From Larix kaempferi (lineage: Eukaryota; Streptophyta; Pinopsida; Pinales; Pinaceae), in assembly GCA_027924585.1 (NCBI GenBank), contig BSBM01000059.1, positions 2,356,001-2,420,000 of the forward strand: a stretch of 64,000 bases of DNA, read 5' to 3'. A program made the position numbers and the translations under genes. Every line of letters starts with the position of its first letter. Position 1 is the stretch's first letter. This document shows, one piece after another, positions 1 to 10,471 of the stretch. Below the pieces are notes generated by a model. It searched no databases, was not told the origin of the DNA, and saw nothing but the letters and a program-made list of their open reading frames with translations.

Positions 1-1057
1 GCTGGTGTGCATCTAAGCGGACAACAGGTCCAACAATGGCTGTGTAAAAAGCACCAAAGGGGCTATGATTCCACCAGAGGGGAAGAGGAAGGGGGCTTAT
101 GGGAAACCCAATCCTATGCTGCCATGTGTCAACCTTAGAACTCACACCTAAATTCTGCCATGTGATGAGAATAAGCCAATTATCTCCTTCTTTGACTATT
201 TATCCAATCATTAAGGCACATGTGGGGTTACTGGGAAAAGTCACTTCTTGTAGTTATTGAAGCATGGGGCTGTGACAGTTATGTCAGTTGTCAGTTGTCC
301 TATTTCTTCTATGGTCAGAAGACATGTCAACTATCTTTTCACTCTTACCTCAAATCCTTGGAGTCAACACTCTTTGGAGGGCATTCCATTCCATTCTTAT
401 TCCCGGTCAGGCATGTTGTTACACTATGGAGAGTTTCCCATTGTTGTTCATGTCCATGACTAGACTGTATGCTAAACCCAAAAATCCGAATTAGAGGACA
501 GAGCTGCATTTTTCGGAAGGGAAATTCATTGGTTGTATGTGAGCAAGAGGTTGGGCAAGCTAGGAACCTTACCCATAGAGTTCTGCTGCTCGTAGGTGCT
601 TGAGAAGTCACCAGCCAAGGCTGGGAGGGCTGAGTGAGACCCCTGAAGAGCTCTGTATGAGCATTTGACTAAGCACATAGAGTAGAACAGGTTGTGGGAT
701 GAGAGATAGAAGCCCACAGGTATTTCCTTCGCCCTGGTGGACTCATAGCCCAGCTTGGGGGTGAACTTGGGAGCTAAAATAGTACAGGTTGGACAAGTTC
801 TATGGTTGGGTGGAAAAGCGTTCTTACACAGCCAATTGCTTGGATCTGCGTTGGATAAAGATAAGTAATCTTATGCATTTGATTCTGATGCATTTTTATT
901 TCATGCCTGTATGTTTTGATTGTGTAATTGAATGGTAGATGTTTGTGGAAAGGTTTTTAATTCCGTTGTGCATGTTTGTTTATGTTCTGCACACATTTTA
1001 TTTGTTGGAAAAACGTATTATGGACTTGGGGCAAAATTTGAAAGCCCAGGTTTGGCC
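1..1057. other. No gene recognised
   Basis: I see no coding region or known repeat that I can support here. Short open frames occur on both strands but none shows a family motif. The right edge runs into the hairpin at 1058-1098 and the gypsy remnant beyond it. Confidence 0.5.
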
Positions 1058-1098
1058 AACGTCCCCTCCCGATGGTCGGATAGGGAGAGGGGGACGTT
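1058..1098. repeat. Short inverted repeat (hairpin)
   Basis: The left arm AACGTCCCCTCCC (1058-1070) is almost the reverse complement of the right arm GAGGGGGACGTT (1087-1098), around a loop of about 16 bases. It lies just past the protease end of the gypsy remnant. It could be a terminal inverted repeat relic or a chance hairpin. Confidence 0.4.
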
Positions 1099-1393
1099 AC
1101 ATAAACTCCATGAATTGTTCTTCAAGGTTGGTGGAATATGTGACCAACTGCATCAACCATTCCAAACCTAGTACCATATCCCTTTCTTCGAGTGGTAGAG
1201 CATAGAGTCTTGTTTGTAGTTCTAGTTCTTGTATCTGAACTGAGACTTTATAACATCTTCCTACTTCCTTGAAATTTTGTCCATTAGTGACCATAAGTGT
1301 GAGGTCCCTGGTGGAGTACACAAAAAGGTTTAGTTGTTTAGCAATATTGATGTCTATACAATTATGAGTACTGCCAGAATATACAAGTATCAT
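1097..1393 (-). pseudogene. Gypsy aspartic protease fragment, catalytic Asp lost
   Basis: The 98-residue frame begins ILVYSGSTHN, matching the IL-DSGSTHN active-site motif of plant Ty3/gypsy retropepsins. It ends with VLGLEWLMQL, matching the conserved VLGMQWL-type motif at the C-terminal side of the protease fold. In living elements this enzyme cleaves the Gag-Pol polyprotein inside the virus-like particle. Here the catalytic aspartate is replaced by tyrosine (GAT to TAT at the expected place), so it cannot be active. The open frame looks like chance survival in an otherwise broken element. The family call is fairly safe because both ends of the domain match in the right spacing. Confidence 0.7.
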
Positions 1394-2796
1394 TATGCTT
1401 CTACTTTTTATGATTCCAGCTTCAACATCTTGGGTTATGATTTCGCAATCATGGTTGCAAGTGGAACTGTAGGCTTGCTTTTCCCTTATATTGGGACCTA
1501 GATCTTGTCAATCTTCTTGATATGGGTTGAATATACTTTCTAGGTGGTTCTTGTATTTTCTCCTTTCAATAAATAGACTTATAATTCATTTTTTAGACAC
1601 ATCATTTTCATTCATATTTGGTAGTGTGCATGAGATTGATGCTAGTGATACTTTTTCAATAGTTGTTATTTTGGTCTTAAATATATTGGGTTGACTCGTT
1701 CTACCCTGACCTCTTTCATCAATTGTGGTCGATGAGTTCGAAGTTACTGCTGGATTTTCGTAAGTTTCAAGTTCTATCGATAACTCAACTCAACTTTCAG
1801 TTGGTTGGTCAATCCCTCCTCTATGTTCATTAATTATTATTTACACCTTATCCTTGTTGGATTTTAACTCCCATAGATGTCTTGGAATCAATCTCTTATT
1901 GCATTTGAAGCAAATATTTGCATTCTTCATTAATTCTAGCCATTGTCTTCAGGAATCTTCAAATAACTTGTCAAATTTGTCCACAATTTTGTTGATTTTT
2001 TCCCAACTCTATCTTCAACTCCACATAATTGGCTTTATCTTATTAAAGATGGTCATCTTCTTGCACCCTGTCATAATAACTCTTTTTAGTAGTGGCTTCC
2101 TTGCGGGACCCACTTAATTTTCCTTTTTTTTATTTTTTAAGTTTTTAATTTATTCTTTCTTTAAATAACTTCACTTATAACCGAGACACTTTCAATTATA
2201 AAAGGCCAAAAAGATAAAATAATAGTTGAGGTGCGACATATCACAAAAAAGAGTGGTTGTACGAACGAATGGCAGCTGATAAGATGTTTGAACGGATCTG
2301 TGTCAACAGAAGCACGCATTGCAGCTAGTGGTGGTGTCGTACAATAGCGACAGACTAATTTATGAATGAATTGTATGGATGCATGGGCATACAGCGGAAG
2401 CCACAAACAACGGAAACAAGAATTAATATGAGTGGTGGTTGTACAGAATCGTATGGATCTGTCACCGTTGTATGGATTAATTAATGCGACTGTTACAAGA
2501 TTATTGTCCTTGGTAGTACAATGTACGGGCAGCTACAGTGGAATTAAAATCATACAAACATAGTACAAGTTGCAATTTGGTGGTTGTATCAGGGAGGAAT
2601 CATACTATCTGTGGGTAGATAATTGGAGGATGACAGAATGTACAACCAAAAAATGTGTACAAGTGTATGAATAGAGCACAATTTCAATGAATCATACAAA
2701 CACTAATTTGACGGCCGCAAGGACGGATGTATGGAATTATTGGTTTTTAGATTTGGCAGCTTTAGGTATTAACTCACAAAATTTGGCCAAATAAAT

Positions 2797-2809
2797 GGCT
2801 CTGATACCA
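2797..2809 (-). promoter_or_regulatory. LTR retrotransposon primer binding site (tRNA-iMet type)
   Basis: The minus strand reads TGGTATCAGAGCC. This is complementary to the 3' end of plant initiator tRNA-Met and is a common primer binding site. It sits two bases inside an LTR edge that reads ...GTCTGTTACA on the minus strand (edge at 2812), as expected for minus-strand primer placement next to a 5' LTR. Confidence 0.7.
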
Positions 2810-2811
2810 AA

Positions 2812-5300
2812 TGTAACAGACAGTTCCCATTATTATAGAATGACAAAGGAATTCTACAATATATATAAAAAATATTGAAAATAAATGATTGATATTAATT
2901 GATAAGATGACCAAATGAGGGAGCAGACGGATCAAAACCACCCTGATTCAACCTTCACGTATGAACCGATTCGAGCAATCGAGATTAGACTATGGTTCGG
3001 GCACACCAAAGTTTAAAAGGATGTGGAATTGGAGAAGATTCCTCCATTGATAAAAGAAGGGAAGTTAAGCAAGAGAAGATTTATTTTGATTATTTATTGT
3101 TGTGGAAAAGTCTTGAGAACAATAGCATGCGGAAAAAATTGAGTGTAAGTTGTTTCTACAAAAAAGCAAGACAAGAAAATGCTAGCCATGGGAATTCAAT
3201 TTGGGCAATAGAGTAAAAAGGCCTATGAAGGGTGGTCAGGTACACAAATAGGTTGAAATATTTACAACTCGGGGAAGGGCCGAAGTCCTCATGTTTCAAC
3301 ATAAGTTTTATTGCACTGTCGAGATGTAGAAAATGTGTTTTTATTGAACAAACACATATTTTGTGTCAATGGTAGAAGAGTTCAAATTTTTCAACATCAT
3401 TGACTCTAATTCAATTAACAAGTGTCAACAAATAATCAAATCAATTAATAGAATGGCAAATCAAAATCAACCATGTTCGATACAAATCTTACAATCAAAG
3501 AGAAGTGTGTGGTGCATAAATAAGACAGCAAAATGGGGAGTTGTGAACCTCACTCTATCATTGATTGGTTAAGTTACTTAAGTCAAGTTGCAAATAGTTT
3601 CTACAACTTACTTGGTCTAGATAAGATGGTTATGTTTTGGTACAACCAATTGTGATTGATATGGAACCATTAAAGGACCATTTTAGAATAGATAATTTCT
3701 ACTGCTCTACATCTTTGCCTTGATCCTCCTAGCCTCGATAACCATTGATGTAGCTCTCCAATAAAAATGGCGATAAGGATATCTTCATTCACTCCCAAAG
3801 GGCACATAGGAACGGTGTTTTCACTCAATCGAGTATCTGTAAACTAAAATCTAATGAGGACAAAGTAATACAAAGTCTTGCTTTCCATCAAGTAAAAATG
3901 TGCATTGAATGAAGACAATGCAAAAAACAATGTGTCCTCGAACCACAACAATCTAGATCCAACAATGCATGCATGTATCACCATTCTCAACAAGGAAGTT
4001 ACTTCAAAGATAGTGCACTTGATCCTTCACTCTCTCATCCACAAGTCCTTGAGCCATCAAACGTACACAATCTACCTAGTATCTTGAATGACAACAAATA
4101 TTGTCCAATATTCCATGGGAACACGTCCCACAAGGTCAAGGGCATGCTTTCCACACACCTCGAAACAAGGGGCCTTCTAGCGGATGGCATATCAAGAATA
4201 ACAAGAGGAACGAAACCAATCTCTCTCTTAGTTGGATGGATATCGTAAGGAGGAGAGATTTAGTGAGCCTCCTAGTTGATAGAACTTTACACTGGGTGGC
4301 ATTGTCTCTAGCAAGAGATTCCACAATTCAATGAGGGATACTGACCCTAATGAAGGTGTCTTTGTCTTTATTCTAAAGGAACACGAGACAAAGATGTCTA
4401 TTATCTCTAACCAAAATATAATTACAAATTCAAAAGAGAGACAATTCAATACTAGGCCTCGAAATACGAGAAAATCATATTGCAAAAGTTATATATAACA
4501 ATAAAAAATGTAAGAAAATATAATATATATTTTTTTTTAAAAGCTACTTACATTAAGAAAGAACAAGGACAATATAATGTGCAAACGACTGTGCCTACTT
4601 GCCTACCTAAAGGCCAAAACGAAGGCCTTCAAGTCAAAGCATGCCTCGATAAAACATCCACATGCATCTGTCACAAACAGGGTTCAAAGATGATGCTTGC
4701 GTACATTGAGGCAAGAGATGCCATTCAGCATGTAGATTTAGAGATGCATATCTAGAGGTTCATTAGAAGTAATTGGAGAAGCATATTCTTCAATAGGATC
4801 CACTTATAAGTGGCCATGCTAGGTGATGACAATTCCTTTCGACCTTAAGAAGTTTCGCAATTGTATGCTATTAGTGGTAGTGTTCTCTCTTGTTTCTTTT
4901 AAAGACGTTAACGTCATAGTTCAGAAAAATATAGACTTTAAAAGACATTTATATCATTTTTATTTTGAAAGCCGCCATCCATCATCTGTAGTCACTACCA
5001 CTTCTTGAAAAATTAAATTACATGTGCCTATGTACATTGAAATTTGAATGCCATCTTGGTTAGAATAACGTGAAGCAATATATTATCATGTCTTGTAAAC
5101 ATTAAGCAAGATAAAAGAAATCATTATGAATCACATAATTGAGCTTTAAATCAGTCCATAACAATTAAATGTGTATAACTTTACCCTTCCTCCAATAAAA
5201 CAAAAGAAAATAAAAAATCTAGAAAAAACACAAAGGAAATGACAAAACAAGAATGATAGAAATTGTCATGTCATCTTTTCATATCTAGTTTAGTCAAATG
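2812..5300. other. Probable LTR remnant then unassigned sequence
   Basis: The first few hundred bases after 2812 should be the 5' LTR of the gypsy remnant, but no matching second LTR or clear outer edge was found. From about 3300 to 5300 I see only short frames without family motifs and low-complexity AT stretches. No gene is supported. Confidence 0.35.
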
Positions 5301-5305
5301 ATTAC

Positions 5306-5696
5306 CTTTAGCTCCTTCAATCAAAAACAGTTTAAACATATTTTGCTAAGAATTCATTTAAGCTCCTCCACATGAGAAGGATGATAAATTGGTGTTGGAA
5401 GTCTAATGTGTCCAAAATGACCTGCAAAACAGTTTCAACTTTTAGAAATAGTAAATCACGCTGCATTTAGAGTGAAGGTTTTCTGCCAATTAATATAATC
5501 ATGAACATATTGTGATAGAATGATCAAATGATTGAGAATTTTGCAACCATACTGCATAGTACATACCATCACATTCATCGAGCTTCTCAGTTCCACATGT
5601 TTCACATTTACCAGACTTAACCGGGAGTCCCAGTCGAGCATTCACAAGCTGAGTTGGATGTTGAATAGAAGACATTCCGTAGACTGACACCTTACT
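5306..5696 (-). pseudogene. NRPE1-like (RNA polymerase V largest subunit) exons 2 and 3
   Basis: Two exons can be read on the minus strand. The first (5696-5567) has an acceptor TTTGCAG, a GTATGT donor and encodes QHPTQLVNARLGLP followed by GKCETCG and DECDG. The second (5421-5306) continues HFGHIRLPTPIYHPSHVEEL and has a GTAATC donor. Together they match the N-terminal zinc-binding clamp region of plant Pol V/IV largest subunits, closest from memory to NRPE1 (LGLP, GKCESCG, GHFGYI, PIYHP). The split-codon join DG|HFG is intact. In the second exon two codons are TGA where Arg (CGA) or a similar residue is expected (...EELK stop ILSK... and NCF stop LKE), so this copy is dead. Its first exon is probably one of the phase-compatible copies near 19.8 or 28.4 kb. 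NRPE1 acts in RNA-directed DNA methylation. Confidence 0.75.
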
Positions 5697-6112
5697 CTGC
5701 AAATACCAAAATAAAAGTGGGACTTAAATATGTGCAGAGAGTAAAGATTGGTTAAGGTACAAAATTCCAGAATAATGTTGTAAATCCACATTTCTTAACT
5801 ATAATTACATATATATAACAATTTCTGATAAATTACGCACTATGCTTGATCAATTCACTTAAATCTCCCCATAAATTTTCTTCTTGTAAATATCTAACAA
5901 CCATTATAGAAAGTGAAAGCGCTATCCGAGAGGATACATTTCTTATAACAACCTGTCACTTGCAAACATAAGTTCTCCATGGCAATCACAAACAAAAAAG
6001 AGGAGCACCACATGGATATTTAACAAGCTTTTTCACCTAAAACATCAACAGTCTTTAAAAGAAAAGATTGAAAACAACCAAGATTGTTTTCTTGAGTAAA
6101 CCATGGAAAGAG

Positions 6113-6660
6113 CAGCAGCAGCAGCAGCAATCATCTTTGGCAGTAGCCACCCCACAAGATCTTAAAAGAATGAAATTTAGCAAATTATATAAAAGCTTTC
6201 ATTAACAAATCATTTGAGTTATGTAAGGGGGTTGCTTTCAGCAGCAGATCATCTTTGGCAGTGGCCACCCAAAAAGATCTTAAAAGAATGAACTTTAGCA
6301 AATTCAAATCATTTGAATTATGTAAGGGGGGTGCTTTAATAAATGACTTACTTCGTGAACTATAAAAATATAAAGTATCCTATTCTCGTCCACTTACAGT
6401 ATCGTATTGTCGTCCACTTCAACCAATTTGGCTTGTCGGAAATGTGTTAAATCACTTTTATGACAAAGGGAAACCAACTCCAAGAGGTCAAACACCTTCC
6501 CTCACACACACACAAGGCATTATTCCTGTTTACGTGGTGGCACCCCATCCCAAAAGATCTTAGGAGAACTAATTTTAGCAACTTCTATAAAAGTCCTCGT
6601 TACCAAATCATTTGAGTTATGTAAGGGGTCTACTTTAAAATGACTTGCTTTATGGAATAT
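6113..6660. repeat. CAG microsatellite and a degenerate ~115-bp repeat, three copies
   Basis: A short (CAG)n run at 6113-6128 leads into a unit containing ATCATCTTTGGCAGT, AGATCTTAAAAGAATGAA and CATTTGAGTTATGTAAGGGG. The unit recurs at about 6128-6240 and 6245-6345, with a more diverged copy at about 6545-6650. No coding function is seen. Confidence 0.6.
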
Positions 6661-6984
6661 AGAAGGATAATGTGTTCTATTATCATCCACTTAAAGTAAT
6701 TTGGCTTGTGGAACATGTTTTAGATCGGAACTAACTCCAAGCGGTTAAACACTGTCCCTCACACACAAACACACACACTCTAAACCCATCAGGGTTAGAA
6801 CTGAGTTGTCTGCATGACAATGCCCCATCCCAACTACTAAGCCACAATGTGACTGAGGACATCATTATGAAGTCTTAAATTTAAAGACTTCAAATTAGTT
6901 GAAAGGAAAATTGTCATCCGTGTCTGTCATAAATCTAATCTATCTGATCCACTACGCCATTTTTGTAAGAATTAGTTAATATAA

Positions 6985-7172
6985 GCCCAAGAGTTGGCTC
7001 GATCGACTAAACTACCCAAGGCATCTTGTTGACAAGAAGCCCATAGGTCGTAGGCTCAAATTTGTTAAGTCCCTCAAGTTTACCAACTATTATTGTGGTT
7101 GGTGGTTGAGCCGCCCTCCATCTGCAAATTCTAGGAAAGAGGTGGGGGAAAATCTTGTGAGGTTTTCCTCTA
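6985..7172 (+). mobile_element. SINE-like element, copy 1
   Basis: The segment starts with a tRNA-like box A (TTGGCTCGATCGACTAA) and has a box-B-like stretch (GGTCGTAGGCTCAAAT). Its 3' body (TGGTTGGTGGTTGAGCC, CCCTCCATC, GAGGTTTTCCTC) is clearly shared with the segment at 47083-47275. Shared 3' body plus tRNA-like head fits a Pol III-derived SINE family. The precise ends and target duplication are not resolved. Confidence 0.55.
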
Positions 7173-7508
7173 AACAAAAATATGTAAAAATTAAAAATTA
7201 AGAAAAAAAGTTATTTGATTTAGAATATAATCAAGTATTGATTGTTTTCATCACGTTTCCCTACTACTCAATGTATTTTCAAACATTCATATCAGATGAA
7301 TTTTTAAGGAAATTTGGTACACATCTTCCAATTTCAAAATTGTTCTGAACATACACATCTAAACTTTCCAATTACACAATCATCAACTTCTTAATAGCTA
7401 ATTTGGAAACTGGAAGTTCAACTATCAACAAAGTTCAAGTTGGTTTTTTTTTGTTTTAATTTTTTAATGTTTTTAAGTTTTGTATTAATTTTTAAAAATT
7501 TTGGGCTT

Positions 7509-7586
7509 TTGGCAGGCTCGTGTAGGCTGCCATCACAACCTACAGGCCTGTAGGCTCCCTTGTGGCTGCCTACACAAGCCTGCCAA
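7509..7586. repeat. Strong inverted repeat with nested palindrome
   Basis: The 23-bp arms 7509-7531 and 7564-7586 match at 21 of 23 positions in inverted orientation (left arm starts TTGGCAGGCT). Inside the loop lies a perfect 16-bp palindrome, CCTACAGGCCTGTAGG (7539-7554). It lies just upstream of the outer hAT coding region. It could be a MITE-like fold-back, a subterminal hAT hairpin or a transcribed hairpin. Confidence 0.75.
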
Positions 7587-7654
7587 AAATGAGTTAAATT
7601 TATTTTTTATTTTTTTAAATCATTTTAATTTATTCCTTTTCCACTATCAGATCC

Positions 7655-8413
7655 ATGGCACCTAAGGGCAGACCTAGAAGGCCTCTTGATAAAGCATGGT
7701 ATCATTGTGTCTAGGTGGTCCCAGTGCAAGACAATCAAGTAAAGTGCAACTACTATCCAACAACTATGTATGGGGGCATAAACAGCTTAAAACACCACCT
7801 AGCTCGAGTTGTGTGCAAGGATGTTGTAGCTTGTGATGGCTGCACTGAAGAAGTCACAGTGGAAATGCACATTCCTTTGGTAGGAATCAAAGAACAAAAT
7901 GCCAAGAGATCTAGGTTGAGGTTTGAAACAGCAGGGAGGGGTAGATCTCCAATGGGACCTCCATGCAGTTGCTCATCAATTTTTGCACCAAGTCCATCTA
8001 TCACCTCTCCTTTCTTCCTTCCTCGTACTACCTTGGGATCTCGACCAACTTGGACAGCTTTAATGAAAGGAAAAGGAAGGAAGCAGATATGGTAGTTAGA
8101 AGGTTCTGGTACCATGACAGCCTCTCATTCAACATTGCAAAGTCTCCTTTTTATCAACCCATGGTAGATGTTATTGCTAGTGCTAGCTCTGGATACAAAG
8201 GCCCCTCTTATAGTGCACTTAGGGGGAAGATCTAGATGAGGAGTTGCAGTTTGTCAAGGCACAGTTCGAGAGCATTAAAAGCTCATGGGAGTTTACAGGT
8301 TGCACAATCTTTCCAGATGGGTGGACAGATCAGAAGACTAGAACAATCATAAATTTTCTTGTGGCTTTCCCTAAAGGAACAATGTCCCTGAAATCTGTTG
8401 ATGCATCTTCACA
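7655..8413 (+). pseudogene. Outer hAT transposase, 5' part (BED finger and start of DUF659)
   Basis: Starting at an ATG, the frame reads MAPKGRPRR then KAWYHC, and after a TAG stop continues VKCNYY, GGINSLKHHLA and later SGYKGPSYSALRGK. A second frame gives FPDGWTDQKTRTIINFLVAF and KGTMSLKSVDAS. These are the BED zinc finger (second Cys of the CxxC lost) and the DUF659 core of the plant hAT transposase family that cuts and pastes DNA. Several frameshifts and stops break it. It stops abruptly at 8413, where the inner hAT inserted, and resumes at 12783. Confidence 0.8.
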
Positions 8414-8421
8414 TGTGAAAG
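8414..8421. repeat. Target site duplication, left copy
   Basis: TGTGAAAG at 8414-8421 is repeated exactly at 12775-12782, flanking the inner hAT element. Eight bases is the normal hAT duplication length. Removing the element and one copy restores outer-transposase homology across the junction. Confidence 0.9.
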
Positions 8422-8449
8422 CTAAGTTACCGGAAACGTCTAGCTTAAA

Positions 8450-8700
8450 CCTAGAAACGCTGTTCCTCGTTTCAGAAACGGAAACGGGTTCGAAACGGAG
8501 TTGAAACGGCGTAGATCCATTTCAGGTGAAGCTGATACGGATCAGCTGAGTTGGAAACGGATCCGGCAATTTTTGAAATGGATCAGGCATCATGGGATAC
8601 AGTTCAGACGAAGTCAGATGCAGATCGTTCAAAAACGGGAACGGATCATCCGGAAATGGATACGGATCCATCGGATTGACCAAAATCACGAAACGTAAAT
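8450..8700. repeat. Left subterminal motif array of inner hAT
   Basis: Many variants of GGAAACGGATC, GAAACGG and GATACGGATC are packed here. The right subterminal zone near 12710-12765 carries the same motif as ATCCGT in the opposite orientation. Inverted clusters of this kind are typical transposase-binding arrays. Confidence 0.7.
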
Positions 8701-8835
8701 GGGTTTTTTAATTTTTTATTGAACCCTAGTGAGCCCGATACCGAAAGGGTAAGCCGCTAAATCCTAAAATGAAACAAGAAATTCATTCCCGTTTCCATTT
8801 CCAGCCCACGAAGCACTGAACTGTCTCTGTCGTGG

Positions 8836-9122
8836 TTGATTTCTCATTTCCGATTTCGCACAGCTCGCGCACTGGTTCAACTTCACCGTTCGATTCCTGC
8901 ACTGCTCGAGGTTCACAGCCCGTTCACCGTTCGACTCCAGCCCGTGGACTGGTTCAACTTCACCGTTCACCGTTCGATTCCAGCGTATGTTCCAGCGATC
9001 GGTTTGACTGAGGTTCGACTGTTCCAGCCACCGGTTTGAGTGAGGTTTGACTGAGGTTCGATATTTTAATTTTTCACTGTTCGTCGACCGGTTCCACTGA
9101 TTTTCAGTGCTCGACCGGTTCA
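8836..9122. repeat. Degenerate TTCACCGTTCG-type repeats inside inner hAT
   Basis: Variants of GGTTCAACTTCACCGTTCG, TTCGATTCCAGC and GACCGGTTCC recur several times over about 280 bases. It is GC-richer than its surroundings and may be the 5' untranslated or promoter region of the inner transposase. The two open frames across it (both strands) look like products of the repeat and not genes. Confidence 0.5.
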
Positions 9123-10325
9123 CTTCCAGCGTGGTATGTACACCAAGTCCAAATTAAAATAAAAATACAGTAATTTTTTATTTATTTTACTGTAAACTTT
9201 ATAAACTTATATTTTTTATTTTATTTTACTGTAAACTTTATAAACTTTTAATTTTTTATAGTGTGCACTATACAATTATTAAATTAAATATTGTATAAAA
9301 AACAATATAGTATTATAGTGATGATTTGCCTTTGGGTTGTAAGTTTACACTTTACAGCACACTGTACAAGATTTATAAATTATTAAATTAAATAATGTAT
9401 ATGCTCGAAGCCTCAAAATGAAAATCTGAAATTAATAATAATTATTAGAGTTTAAAGTTTAAGTCTTTAAAGTTTTAATTTTTAAACTTTACAATTTTTG
9501 TTTAGGGTAAGAACTAAGAATATGAAATTTTATTAAATCTTAAATAGTTAACTTTGGACTCATTTGGAGTTTGGCCTTATGAGAATGCTATCTTTAGACT
9601 TTAAGTTAAAGACTTTAACTATGACTCTGTGACAGCAAGATACAGTGTCTTCTCCTGCATATGCAGAGTTACTGTTGTCTCCTACCCTTAAGGCTTAATG
9701 CTTGGTCACTTGGTGGTGTTTATGAAACATAGAGCTTAAAATTTTAAATGAATTAGTAATTACTCGGCTGAGCAAGCCTTTGATCTTATGGGCTGTTGAT
9801 CTTGCATCATGAACTTTCTTCTAAAGAATATATTTTGGGATGTTTGTTCACTATTAAGCATTGAAATTTGAGACATCATTCAACAAAATTACGCATTCAT
9901 TATCCAAGGCTTCATTGATCATTCATTGTATGGCAGGCTGGCAGCCCTTCTTGGTGACCCCTAACTCCCATGAACTTGTTCCCTAGACTCATGATGGATT
10001 GTGGCATTGCATCCTAATGGCGACTATGTTCTCACTTCTCACTTCTCAATTTGGAAATCTGAAATTGCTTTATAAATTTCTTTTTAAAAAGTAAAAACCT
10101 TAGTTGTTCTACTTCTCTGTCATGATGCAGACAGTGAGCCTGTGAGACACCTTAGGCTGCCACAGGTACTACAAATTTGAACTGTTAAAACTTAAAACTT
10201 AACAGTTAAATACTAGATGAGTCAAACAGAATAATGGGAGACAGAATACTCTGTTAATCACTAGATTAATGGGAGACAGAATACTCTGTTAAAGTTTATG
10301 AGTCAAACAGAAAATAATTTTAATT

Positions 10326-10352
10326 ATTCAGACAGACAGACAGACAGACAGA
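10326..10352. repeat. (CAGA)n microsatellite
   Basis: Five or six CAGA units lie in the inner hAT upstream region. Just before it, GGGAGACAGAATACTCTGTTAA occurs twice (about 10235-10290). Confidence 0.8.
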
Positions 10353-10471
10353 ATACTCTTATTAATGTCTTGTTTGTGAAGTTTTAATGATCAATTTGTA
10401 TTTTTTTTGTTCTGCAGGGTATAGCAGCATTGCTACAACTTACTATTCATCTGTAGACTGTAGATTGCATC

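Larger units (their letters stand above)
1097..2811 (-). mobile_element. Degraded Ty3/gypsy retrotransposon remnant (gag-protease)
   Basis: Read on the minus strand, the order is primer binding site (2797-2809), a stop-ridden gag-like region (about 2120-1810) and a retropepsin-like segment (1393-1097). Near 1930-1860 the minus strand reads roughly as NICFKCNKRLIPRH. This resembles the short zinc-knuckle-like motif placed before the protease in plant Ty3/gypsy polyproteins. No reverse transcriptase or integrase follows at lower coordinates, so the element is truncated. The LTR should begin at 2812 and extend upward, but its far edge could not be fixed. This is inference from order and motifs; frameshifts are frequent. 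Confidence 0.55.

Noticed and set aside
7753-8115. 120-aa minus-strand frame
   Set aside because: It is antisense to the outer hAT BED/DUF659 coding sequence.
8764-9123. 119-aa minus-strand and 67-aa plus-strand frames
   Set aside because: Both arise from the TTCACCGTTCG-type repeats inside the inner hAT and show repeat-derived, low-information sequence.
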